This document shows positions 55,032 to 62,750 of a stretch of 64,000 bases of DNA, piece after piece. Under the pieces are notes generated by a model. That model saw only the letters and a list, made by a program, of their open reading frames with translations, made no database searches and had not been told where the DNA came from. The DNA is from Butyrivibrio sp. VCD2006 (GTDB lineage Bacteria; Bacillota; Clostridia; Lachnospirales; Lachnospiraceae): NCBI RefSeq assembly GCF_000423925.1, contig NZ_KE384107.1, positions 75,552 through 139,551 of the forward strand. The letters run 5' to 3'. The position numbers were made by a program, and so were the translations under genes. Position 1 is the first letter of the stretch. Each line of letters begins with the position of its first letter.

Positions 55032-55185
55032 CTAAATACTAGGTGTCATGTGAATTCTCCTCCGAAACATTAGAATATAAATAAGTTGTTGATGAAATAA
55101 TCTTAATATTCCTATGCGCGGAATTATAATGTATCGGCGAGAAAACTCCTTCCGACATAGTCGGTGGGGGATGAATCGCTGGCCC

Positions 55186-55644
55186 TCAGCGTTTCGCTTT
55201 GCTGTATCGCCCTGTTTTTTCATATTTTCTTTTGTGGTCATCCGTGCGCTGGCTTTCTATATATTTTTTCACTGTCTCAAGTGAAACTGATCCGGTTGTG
55301 GCGCAAAAATAGCTCCTGCTCCAGAAAAGAGCATCTCCCCACAGAAATTTTTCTATATGTTCACGGTATTTGATCCTGACTTCTTTAGAGAGCTGGGACT
55401 TTAAGGTGTTGATCAGTTTTACCGGAGCAACATCCGGAGGCATGGAGATAAGCATGTGTATATGATCCTCGTCTGTCTCAGCAGAAATCATATCGCAGTT
55501 CATCCTTCCACACAGATAAGCGGCGTGATTTTTCATGAAATCCCCCATCTCATCGGTTATCACCTTTTTCCTGAACTTAGTGACAAAAATAATATGATAA
55601 GTAAGCAGGTAAACTGAATGTGAACCTCTTCTGTAGTTATCCAT
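55186..55644 (-). CDS. tnpA: IS200/IS605 transposase TnpA (Y1 HUH)
   Basis: 152 residues. HUH motif in DEDHIHMLI and catalytic Tyr in ETVKKYIESQ near the C-terminus; VYLLTYHIIFVTKFR opening is typical. It cuts and rejoins single-stranded DNA at the element's hairpin ends. ATG 55644 has AAAAGGAG upstream and is preferred to 55668. Confidence 0.92.
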   Translation of the reverse strand: MDNYRRGSHSVYLLTYHIIFVTKFRKKVITDEMGDFMKNHAAYLCGRMNCDMISAETDEDHIHMLISMPPDVAPVKLINTLKSQLSKEVRIKYREHIEKFLWGDALFWSRSYFCATTGSVSLETVKKYIESQRTDDHKRKYEKTGRYSKAKR

Positions 55645-55673
55645 AAAAGCTCCTTCTAAAAAGAACAAATGTT

Positions 55674-55702
55674 TTGATTACTCTTGGAAATTATGCTATA
55701 AT
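55674..55702 (+). promoter_or_regulatory. Promoter of tnpB
   Basis: TTGATT, exactly 17-bp spacer, TATAAT, 34 bp before the GTG start, in the gap between the divergent transposase genes. Confidence 0.6.
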
Positions 55703-55736
55703 ACTAATATAATCTTTTGGAAAGGAAATCTCAACT

Positions 55737-57143
55737 GTGTATAGGACAAGGCAGTACAGAATAGCTAAAAACAACACACTATACAGTTACTGCCAGGATA
55801 TTTGCAGAGCATCTGCAGTTCTTTACAACAGGGCGAATTTCATCATCCGACAGTATGCTTCTGCCACAGAGGCATTTGACTCTTACAGGCCTCTTTTTCC
55901 CAATCAGATGCAGGTGTATAAACTTGTAAGTGAAACCCTTGAAGGGACAAAATACCATGTAGTTGGCTCATGGCTTTCTTATAATGCCATTGACTATCTT
56001 CTGAAGAGCACCAGGGATAAGGCATACTATGGGCTTCCATCTCAGGCTAACCAGCAGATACTTAAGCTCCTTCTCAGGGATTACAAATCATTTTTTGAAG
56101 CAGTGAAGACATACGCCAAGACACCATCTGCATTTACGGGGCGCCCCCGCATGCCGGGATATGTATGCCGGGGAAAATACAAGACTGCCATCCTTACGAA
56201 TCAGATATGCAGGATAAAGGAAGATTCTTATATACGTTTTCCTGGAACAACCAAGGCTTTAAGACTTGGCAGGGACTTTCCCCAGGGGAAACTTAAGGAA
56301 GTACGGATAAAACCACATGGTAAGGACTTTGTAATGGATGTGGTGATCGATGCCTTAACAGTGGGAATAGAGCCTTTGGATGACCGGGAAGTTCTTAAAT
56401 TTCTTTCATCAAAAGATGACATTTCCGATATAAGGGTCATGTCGATAGATCCTGGTACGGATAATATAGCAGCCGTAGCGAACAACTTTGGCGCAGATCC
56501 CTTTGTGATAAAGGGCGGACTGATAAAGTCCGTAAACCAGTTCTACAATAAAGAAATGGGGCGGCTTTCCTCATGTGCCATGAAGTGTAATAACAGATAC
56601 CGGACCAGGAAAATGAGTATACTCACTGAAAAGCGCAACAGGCGCATAAAGGATGAGTTCCATAAGATAAGCAGACAGCTTGCAGACTATGCGATGGATA
56701 ACCGTGTGGATGTCGTAGTGATGGGGCATAACGTATTCCAGAAACAGGAAGCGGATATGGGGCATATCAGTAACCAGAATTTTGTGCAGATACCAATGCT
56801 GATATTTGCAGATATGCTGAGATATAAGCTTGCTGAATACGGGATCAGGTTTGCGCTTACAGAAGAGAGCTATACATCAAAAGCGGATTTTCTTGCTATG
56901 GACGAGATCCCTGTGTATAAAAAGGGAAGTAAGTCTGACTATGTTTTTTCCGGAAAAAGGATAAAGCGCGGACTCTACAGGCACTACGATGGGACAATAA
57001 CAAATGCAGACATAAACGGAGCTGCAAATATCTTAAGAAAAGTATTCCCAAAGGTAACCCAATGGGATAGAGGCATAGTGGACATGCCCTGTTCTTTGGG
57101 ATGCGTTAAGCATCCCAAAGGTTCATGCCGCTCTGCGGCATAA
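55737..57143 (+). CDS. tnpB: TnpB RNA-guided nuclease of the IS605 element
   Basis: 468 residues from a GTG start with GGAAAGGAAA upstream. RuvC-I Asp in SIDPGTDN (near 240) and RuvC-III Asp in NADINGAANIL (near 425). The usual second-motif Glu position reads VVVMGHN; a Glu pair occurs later in LTEESYTSK, as in a TnpB subgroup with a shifted Glu. The CxxC...CxxC zinc ribbon is missing between them. It would cut DNA with a right-end RNA guide and help retain the element. The last codons overlap the hairpins of the right end. Confidence 0.88.
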   Translation: MYRTRQYRIAKNNTLYSYCQDICRASAVLYNRANFIIRQYASATEAFDSYRPLFPNQMQVYKLVSETLEGTKYHVVGSWLSYNAIDYLLKSTRDKAYYGLPSQANQQILKLLLRDYKSFFEAVKTYAKTPSAFTGRPRMPGYVCRGKYKTAILTNQICRIKEDSYIRFPGTTKALRLGRDFPQGKLKEVRIKPHGKDFVMDVVIDALTVGIEPLDDREVLKFLSSKDDISDIRVMSIDPGTDNIAAVANNFGADPFVIKGGLIKSVNQFYNKEMGRLSSCAMKCNNRYRTRKMSILTEKRNRRIKDEFHKISRQLADYAMDNRVDVVVMGHNVFQKQEADMGHISNQNFVQIPMLIFADMLRYKLAEYGIRFALTEESYTSKADFLAMDEIPVYKKGSKSDYVFSGKRIKRGLYRHYDGTITNADINGAANILRKVFPKVTQWDRGIVDMPCSLGCVKHPKGSCRSAA

Positions 57144-57180
57144 CAGAAACCTCTTCCGATGCAGAGTCGGTGGAGGTAGT
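57090..57180 (+). ncRNA. Probable omega-RNA scaffold at the IS right end
   Basis: Three hairpins in series: CTTTGGGATGC/GCATCCCAAAG (57094-57120, within the tnpB 3' end), GCCGC/GCGGC (57127-57139) and the terminal CTCTTCCGA/TCGGTGGAG (57151-57175). This is the position of the guide RNA scaffold in IS605 elements; the guide would begin just past 57180. The 5' limit is not known. Confidence 0.45.
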
Positions 57181-57220
57181 TCATATACTCAGCTCAGCGA
57201 ATAACATATGTCTATTTTTC

Positions 57221-57254
57221 CAATAAAAATCGGGCTTCGAAAAGCCCGATTTTT
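57221..57254. terminator. Bidirectional terminator of trxA
   Basis: 13-bp stem AAAAATCGGGCTT/AAGCCCGATTTTT with a CGAA loop; A/T runs on both sides. Confidence 0.85.
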
Positions 57255-57260
57255 ACTGAT

Positions 57261-57578
57261 TTATACAATTTCCTGCAACTTCCTTGCAAGCCTGTCCTTG
57301 GGAACTGCTCCAAGCTCATCACTTACGAGCAAGCCATTCTTAATAAGAGCAAAGTAAGGAATGCTCATAACACCATACTTTTCTGCAAGCTCCGGCTGTT
57401 CATCGATATTTACCTTGCCGACCTTGACCTTACCGTCATACTCTCTTGCAAGCTCCTCTACTACTGGTCCCATCATCCTGCATGGTCCGCACCAGTCTGC
57501 GTAAAAATCTATAAGAACCGGAACTTCACTGTTCACTACTTCTGCATTAAAATTATCTCTTGTAAATCTATACTCCAT
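57261..57578 (-). CDS. trxA: Thioredoxin
   Basis: 105 residues with the active site WCGPC near residue 29 and the cis-Pro in MSIPYFALI. Cytosolic disulfide reductant. ATG 57578 gives the usual family start; the ribosome site is weak (GGTGA), and ATG at 57590 is possible. It stands alone between the IS element and the surface-protein array, with no thioredoxin reductase nearby. Confidence 0.92.
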   Translation of the reverse strand: MEYRFTRDNFNAEVVNSEVPVLIDFYADWCGPCRMMGPVVEELAREYDGKVKVGKVNIDEQPELAEKYGVMSIPYFALIKNGLLVSDELGAVPKDRLARKLQEIV

Positions 57579-57789
57579 GATTATCACCATCCGCTCTTGT
57601 ATGAGCGCCTTTCTATATCAACTATCATCTTCCTGATGATTTTCTCATCTGATAATTTCATTATAGCTAGTATATTTTTTATATCAAGTACGCAGATTAT
57701 ATAGACCTGGTATGAAAAACCGTACTACCATTTTCATTTACCCCTGAAGAATTTCACATTATATAATGTTTTGCTTGCGCGCCAATGCC

Positions 57790-57855
57790 GCTCCTTTTCT
57801 TTAATAAGGAATTACATATTAAAGAAAAGGAGCAACCCTTCATCCTGGTTGCTCC
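57790..57855 (-). terminator. Two overlapping hairpins after the first fibronectin-like surface gene
   Basis: On the minus strand GGAGCAACC/GGTTGCTCC (57829-57855) is followed by TTTTCTTT and acts as a terminator. Its distal arm also belongs to a 17-bp perfect stem (57790-57806 with 57817-57833), so the two folds exclude each other. The rest of the 311-bp gap 57579-57889 shows no gene. Confidence 0.65.
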
Positions 57856-57889
57856 TTCCAAAACCTAACTCATCATCGATAAGCCATAT

Positions 57890-60337
57890 TTACTTAACCT
57901 TAATCTTAATAGTCTTTGTTGTAGCCTTTGTCTTACCCTTAGCTCCAACAGTTACCTTAAATCTATAAGTACCCTTTTCGGTTCCCTTATTAAACTTAAC
58001 AGTAGCCTTTCTTCCCTTGATCTTGATCTTGGCTACGCCTTTATTCTTGCCTGCAGCAAGCTCTTCTACTTTGATCTTGCCCTTGGAGTTTTCAATCTTG
58101 ATTGTAACTGTCTGGGCTTTCTTCTTAAGCTTCTTAGCAGAAATCTTATCCTTATCATATGAGATCCAGGCTGAATTAGCCTTGCGCTTACCTGCACTCT
58201 TCCACTTCTTTCCTGCAGTTGCAGCGGGCGTATATACAGGACTGTTATTATAGTAGTTATAACCACTACCATTTGAGCTGCTGTTTCCACTTCCGTTTGA
58301 ACTACTGTTGCCATTCTCGTAAGGAGTATCGTCTCTGGGGCTTCTCTCATCGTCAGGTCTGTTATAATCTGAGCCGCTGTTATCCGAACCGCTTCCACTT
58401 GAACCGCTGCCACCTGAGCTACTTCCTGAACCACTTTCACCTGATCCGCTGTTGCCTGAGCCGCTATCACCCGATTCGCTGCTACCTGAACCGCTATCTC
58501 CGGATCCACTGCTACCTGAGCCGCTTCCGCTTGAACCACTGCCGCTGGAACCGCTTCCCGGATCAGAAGTATCTAAGCCATATCTGGCACCGGTTTTATC
58601 AGCCTTTAAGAAGTTGATTCCTGTTTCATCGGCATAGAAATAACTGTTAATACTGTTTTTCTGACCATAAATATTTACCTGAGTTGTCCCCTTTATACAG
58701 AACACATATTTAGCGTCAGGATCAAGATTGTAAATGATTGTATTTGTATATGGATACTGTACAGCAACGTAGTTAGCGTCAATGCCGTATATCTTCTCTG
58801 CTTCGCTGTAGCTTGCCTTTATCTTATACTTGGAATAATGATCAGGAAGCTTGGCGTAACCTATCCATGTGGTTCTATCCAGATATGGTCTTGCATAATA
58901 ATCATCAAGAGCGCTCTGAGAACAATAGTTATTAATAGCATATGTCCAGTCAATCTGCGCTGTGGTCCCCTGCCTTGTTATATCAACATCATACATATAA
59001 CCGGAAACAACATCAGTTTGAAGCTGTCTTCTTATTCCTTCCATAGTCATTCCACCATCAGTAATTACATGTGAAAGATACGGATAAATAGTGGGTGCAG
59101 TCAGGTTTGGCTTCTTATAGCTGCACTTCATCATTACAGTATAGCTTCCGCCGGGCTCCAGATTCTCAAAAGTATAGCTCTTCTGGCTTGTCGGAATCTG
59201 AATCATATGAGCATCAGCCTTATCTGCAGCTTCTCTGATATTGGGACCATAATTGCTTACAGGACCGTTTTGCTTTCTATCTGCATCATAATCATAGTTT
59301 TTTTCTTTGACAATTGAAAGGTATAGCATTGACTCACCCTTGGCAGGATTTATCGTCATGGATGAATCTTTCTGATTTGACCAGTCAATTGTAATGCTTG
59401 TTTCTGTAACGCTACTCTGAAACCAGATATCTGAGAATGAAGAACCGGCGCCTGACAAAAATCTTCCATGGTTCAGGGCATCCTTTCTATTATCATAGGA
59501 TGTATCAGGCTCCACATAATTGTATTTGGCAGAATCATCAACACTGGTGGTCTTTATATCAGTCAGCTGAATGTATTCACTGATGTACTCATATTTATCA
59601 TTCTCCTTATTGCGTGCTGACCTTTTTACCAACGCAACAAATGTGTAGCTATGATCAGGTTTTAACCCTCTCATCTGATAAGTACCCTGTTTTGCATCCA
59701 GTCTGATATCTCTTTTTCCGGCGATTTCCTTAGCCTTCTTAAGGGCAGCTTCATCACCTATTTCCTGGTCAGCATATCCAACGCTTAAATCACTGATACC
59801 GGTTGAGTACTTGCTTGAATCAGAAAAAGTCTCCTCAATTTCCTTAATGGCATCTTTTAAATCCACTGTTGCTGTTGAACCTGTTGTTCCAAGCAGCTTA
59901 GCGGTTTTGGGATTCCCACCTGTCGTATACGCACTTAAATTCTGAAAATTGTGTGAGCTGCTGCCGCTGCTTCCGGGCCTGGAAATAGCCATATTCCAAT
60001 CAACTGTAATCTTGTAGCAGGTATTAGGTCTAAGACCTGTGATTGTGTACCTTCTAGAATTAACATCAAGTGCCTTGCTGCCCCTCAGAGACGCTGACGT
60101 ATTATCGGTATATCCGAGCTTAAAGGACGTGTATTTGGTGGTAGTATATCCTTCATACTGTCTGTCCTGAATAGCCTGCTCTGCAGCTCTGGTCCAGTCA
60201 ATTGTCAGTGTTGTATCCGTTGCTTCAACAATATGAATCGTATTATCATATGCTTTTGCATCAAGCGGATTAAAAAGCATGAATATCCCCATTACAGCTA
60301 TCATGCAAATTGTCAAACTTTTAAAAATCTGTTTCAT
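57890..60337 (-). CDS. Secreted fibronectin-like repeat protein A
   Basis: 815 residues. Signal peptide MKQIFKSLTICMIAVMGIFM to about residue 30 (DAKA). Then three to four fibronectin III-like domains, each with the pattern TLTIDW ... YTITGLRPNTCYKITVDW and VMMKCSYK; a Gly/Ser-rich linker (about residues 595-690); and a basic C-terminal domain (KVTVGAKGKTKATTKTIKIK). No LPxTG or other sortase signal, so attachment is probably by the Lys-rich domain. First of three tandem paralogs; GGGGAG before the ATG. Likely extracellular adhesion or polysaccharide contact; ligand unknown. Confidence 0.8.
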   Translation of the reverse strand: MKQIFKSLTICMIAVMGIFMLFNPLDAKAYDNTIHIVEATDTTLTIDWTRAAEQAIQDRQYEGYTTTKYTSFKLGYTDNTSASLRGSKALDVNSRRYTITGLRPNTCYKITVDWNMAISRPGSSGSSSHNFQNLSAYTTGGNPKTAKLLGTTGSTATVDLKDAIKEIEETFSDSSKYSTGISDLSVGYADQEIGDEAALKKAKEIAGKRDIRLDAKQGTYQMRGLKPDHSYTFVALVKRSARNKENDKYEYISEYIQLTDIKTTSVDDSAKYNYVEPDTSYDNRKDALNHGRFLSGAGSSFSDIWFQSSVTETSITIDWSNQKDSSMTINPAKGESMLYLSIVKEKNYDYDADRKQNGPVSNYGPNIREAADKADAHMIQIPTSQKSYTFENLEPGGSYTVMMKCSYKKPNLTAPTIYPYLSHVITDGGMTMEGIRRQLQTDVVSGYMYDVDITRQGTTAQIDWTYAINNYCSQSALDDYYARPYLDRTTWIGYAKLPDHYSKYKIKASYSEAEKIYGIDANYVAVQYPYTNTIIYNLDPDAKYVFCIKGTTQVNIYGQKNSINSYFYADETGINFLKADKTGARYGLDTSDPGSGSSGSGSSGSGSGSSGSGDSGSGSSESGDSGSGNSGSGESGSGSSSGGSGSSGSGSDNSGSDYNRPDDERSPRDDTPYENGNSSSNGSGNSSSNGSGYNYYNNSPVYTPAATAGKKWKSAGKRKANSAWISYDKDKISAKKLKKKAQTVTIKIENSKGKIKVEELAAGKNKGVAKIKIKGRKATVKFNKGTEKGTYRFKVTVGAKGKTKATTKTIKIKVK

Positions 60338-60395
60338 AAAACTTCTTATTACTCCCCTAAAAACTTTCTTCCGGTTAATTTTGTTAACCTATAAA

Positions 60396-62726
60396 TTATT
60401 TAACTTTTATTACTACGGTCTCTGTAGTCTTCTTTATCTTCCCCTTAGAGGCCACAGTCACCTTAAATTTATAGGTACCCTTAGGCGTACCCTTATTGAA
60501 CTTAACTGAGATTTTTCTTCCCTTAATCTTTACCTTGGCTACATTTCTATTCTTCCTGGAAGTAACATCCTTTACGGTAATCTTGCCTTCAGAGTTCTCA
60601 ACCTTGATACTTACGGTCTGAGCTTTTTTCTTCAGCATTTTATAGGAAACCTTGCCGGTGTTATATAAAATCCAGGCCTGATCATTTTTCTTAGTACCTG
60701 CACTCTTCCACTGGCCATTTGCTGTGTTTTCGAATCCCGCAGCACTACCTGCAGGTGTATCAGAGTCAACTCTGGGACCATTACCTGAGCCCTGGTCACT
60801 TCCACCGGAACCGTCCTCGCTGCTGTTTCCTGAACCACTTCCTCCGGAACCGCCATCGCTGCCGTTCCCTGAACCACTTCCGCCGGATTCGCCTTCGCCG
60901 CCGTTTCCTGAACCGCCACCATCTCCTGGTCTCCAGTCTATTGCATGTCCGTCATACAGAGAATTTGTGGCCTCTGCCTTGATAAAATTGGTACCTGTTT
61001 CATCAATATAGATAGTATCTTCTAAATACTTTTCTGTTCCGTAGTTAAACCAGGTAGTATTAAAGCTCACTGCAAAAACATATTTTTCAGCAGGATCAAG
61101 TCCATATACTATCGTATTGGTATATGGATAACTGATAGGAAATCCTTCACTTCTATGGTAGGATGCCATCCTTTCGGCTGCTCTATAACTATTCCTGACA
61201 TCATTCTGAGAATAATTTTTCGGCAGCTTTGCATATCCAACCCAGGTGCACCTTTTATCCATCAGTCTGGCAAAATGTTTACTTAATTCGCTTTGACCAT
61301 AGTATCCTGAGATAGCACTTGTCCAGTCTACATGCGCTTTTGCTCCCTCACGTCTGACAGCGCCATCATACATACTTGCCTTTGTAATCTTGGTTTTTAA
61401 TTCACTTTCAACCTCGTCAGCAGTTTTTCCTCCTTCTGTAAGAACGTGAGTCTTGAAAGGATAAATCTTTGAGCAGGTTGTATTGGTAGATTTATAGCTG
61501 CATCTCATCATGACCACATAACTTGTAGCAGGCTTAAGATTGGTAAATGTAAAGCTCTTGCTCTTAGGATCAACTTCATATTGTTTTGCATCTGCCCTTA
61601 CTGCAGCTTCCCTTACATTAGGGCCATAATTGTACTGAGGTCCGTTTATCTTATTGTCTTCATAGCGGTCATAGTGTGCTTCTTCAACACAGGAAAGATA
61701 AATCTTTTTCTCTTTTCCTACAGGATTTATCTTCATCGACTTAATTTCCTGCTTCGACCAATCAATTGTGATTGAATTTTTTCCTGAAACAGTCTCAAAT
61801 TTCAGCGATGGGTTAAAGCCCTCAATATCATCAAGATATCTGTTCCCTGCTGCCTGGTCCTCTCTTGTATCATAGCTTGTACCCGGTGCCACATAGTTAT
61901 ATACATTAGAGTCATCCTCTCCTGTAGGTTTAATTCCCGACAGTACAACATATTCAAATCGATAGTCCGACCTCTTTATCTCGTCGTTATACCCGAAAAG
62001 CGGAACCCCTGCTACAAAGGTGTAGGAATGTCCGGGAGTCAAGCCCCTTAGCATATACTTTGTTTGTCCCTGCGGTACATAATAGAACTTTTTACCGGAC
62101 ATCTCCTTTGCTTTTTTTAGCGCCTCTTCTGTTCCATCCTGCTCATCAGCATAGCCGATATAAAGATGTCCTACAGTATATGAATGCTCATCTGCTTTAT
62201 ATTCTTCTATAAGCTTATCAAAAGCAGGTTTGAGATCCAGAGTCGCGGTTGAACCCGTAGTTCCAAGCAGCTCTGCTGTTTTGGTGCGGCTCTTTGTTGT
62301 CATCGCATCATCAAGCTGAAAATTATGATACGTAGTGGCAGTTTCACCACCTTTTGTAGAAGTCATCTCATATGAAATCGAAATGAAATAGTCAGTACCG
62401 GGTTTAAGCTTTTTGATCGTATATTGCCGCGCACTGGTTTTTATTGATGTACCTGCGCCATTTCTGACTTTATTTATATCACACGGTACCTTTGCATACT
62501 TAAGTACAAACTTAGTGAATTTACAATTCTTGTAACCTTCAGCCTTTTTATGTGCTATCAGATCTTCTGCCGCCATACTCCAGTCTATTGTCAAAGTAGT
62601 GTCCGTAGCATCTATCACATGCATACGATTATTGTATTCCGCCTTTGCATTAAGTGGACCGGACATTGCAAAAACACTAACCGCCGCTGCGGCGCACAGT
62701 ATTATTCTTTTAAAAAAATGCTTCAT
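60396..62726 (-). CDS. Secreted fibronectin-like repeat protein B
   Basis: 776 residues, same plan as its neighbour: signal peptide ending LNAKA, fibronectin-like units with ATDTTLTIDWSMAAEDL and ATSYVVMMRCSYK, Gly/Ser/Glu linker (about 605-660) and Lys-rich tail domain (KFKVTVASKGKIKKTTETVV). Spacing of 58 bp from gene A and 24 bp from gene C suggests one operon. Most similar to gene C. AGGAAAT before the ATG. Confidence 0.8.
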   Translation of the reverse strand: MKHFFKRIILCAAAAVSVFAMSGPLNAKAEYNNRMHVIDATDTTLTIDWSMAAEDLIAHKKAEGYKNCKFTKFVLKYAKVPCDINKVRNGAGTSIKTSARQYTIKKLKPGTDYFISISYEMTSTKGGETATTYHNFQLDDAMTTKSRTKTAELLGTTGSTATLDLKPAFDKLIEEYKADEHSYTVGHLYIGYADEQDGTEEALKKAKEMSGKKFYYVPQGQTKYMLRGLTPGHSYTFVAGVPLFGYNDEIKRSDYRFEYVVLSGIKPTGEDDSNVYNYVAPGTSYDTREDQAAGNRYLDDIEGFNPSLKFETVSGKNSITIDWSKQEIKSMKINPVGKEKKIYLSCVEEAHYDRYEDNKINGPQYNYGPNVREAAVRADAKQYEVDPKSKSFTFTNLKPATSYVVMMRCSYKSTNTTCSKIYPFKTHVLTEGGKTADEVESELKTKITKASMYDGAVRREGAKAHVDWTSAISGYYGQSELSKHFARLMDKRCTWVGYAKLPKNYSQNDVRNSYRAAERMASYHRSEGFPISYPYTNTIVYGLDPAEKYVFAVSFNTTWFNYGTEKYLEDTIYIDETGTNFIKAEATNSLYDGHAIDWRPGDGGGSGNGGEGESGGSGSGNGSDGGSGGSGSGNSSEDGSGGSDQGSGNGPRVDSDTPAGSAAGFENTANGQWKSAGTKKNDQAWILYNTGKVSYKMLKKKAQTVSIKVENSEGKITVKDVTSRKNRNVAKVKIKGRKISVKFNKGTPKGTYKFKVTVASKGKIKKTTETVVIKVK

Positions 62727-62750
62727 AAATAACTTATTTCCTAAAACTTT

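Larger units (their letters stand above)
55045..57185. mobile_element. IS200/IS605-family insertion sequence
   Basis: Divergent tnpA (minus) and tnpB (plus) with related terminal hairpins: CTCCTTCCGAC/GTCGGTGGGGG at 55146-55170 and CCTCTTCCGA/TCGGTGGAGG at 57150-57176. Exact ends cannot be fixed from one copy because this family makes no target duplication; limits are approximate. Both genes are intact, so the element may be active. Confidence 0.8.
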
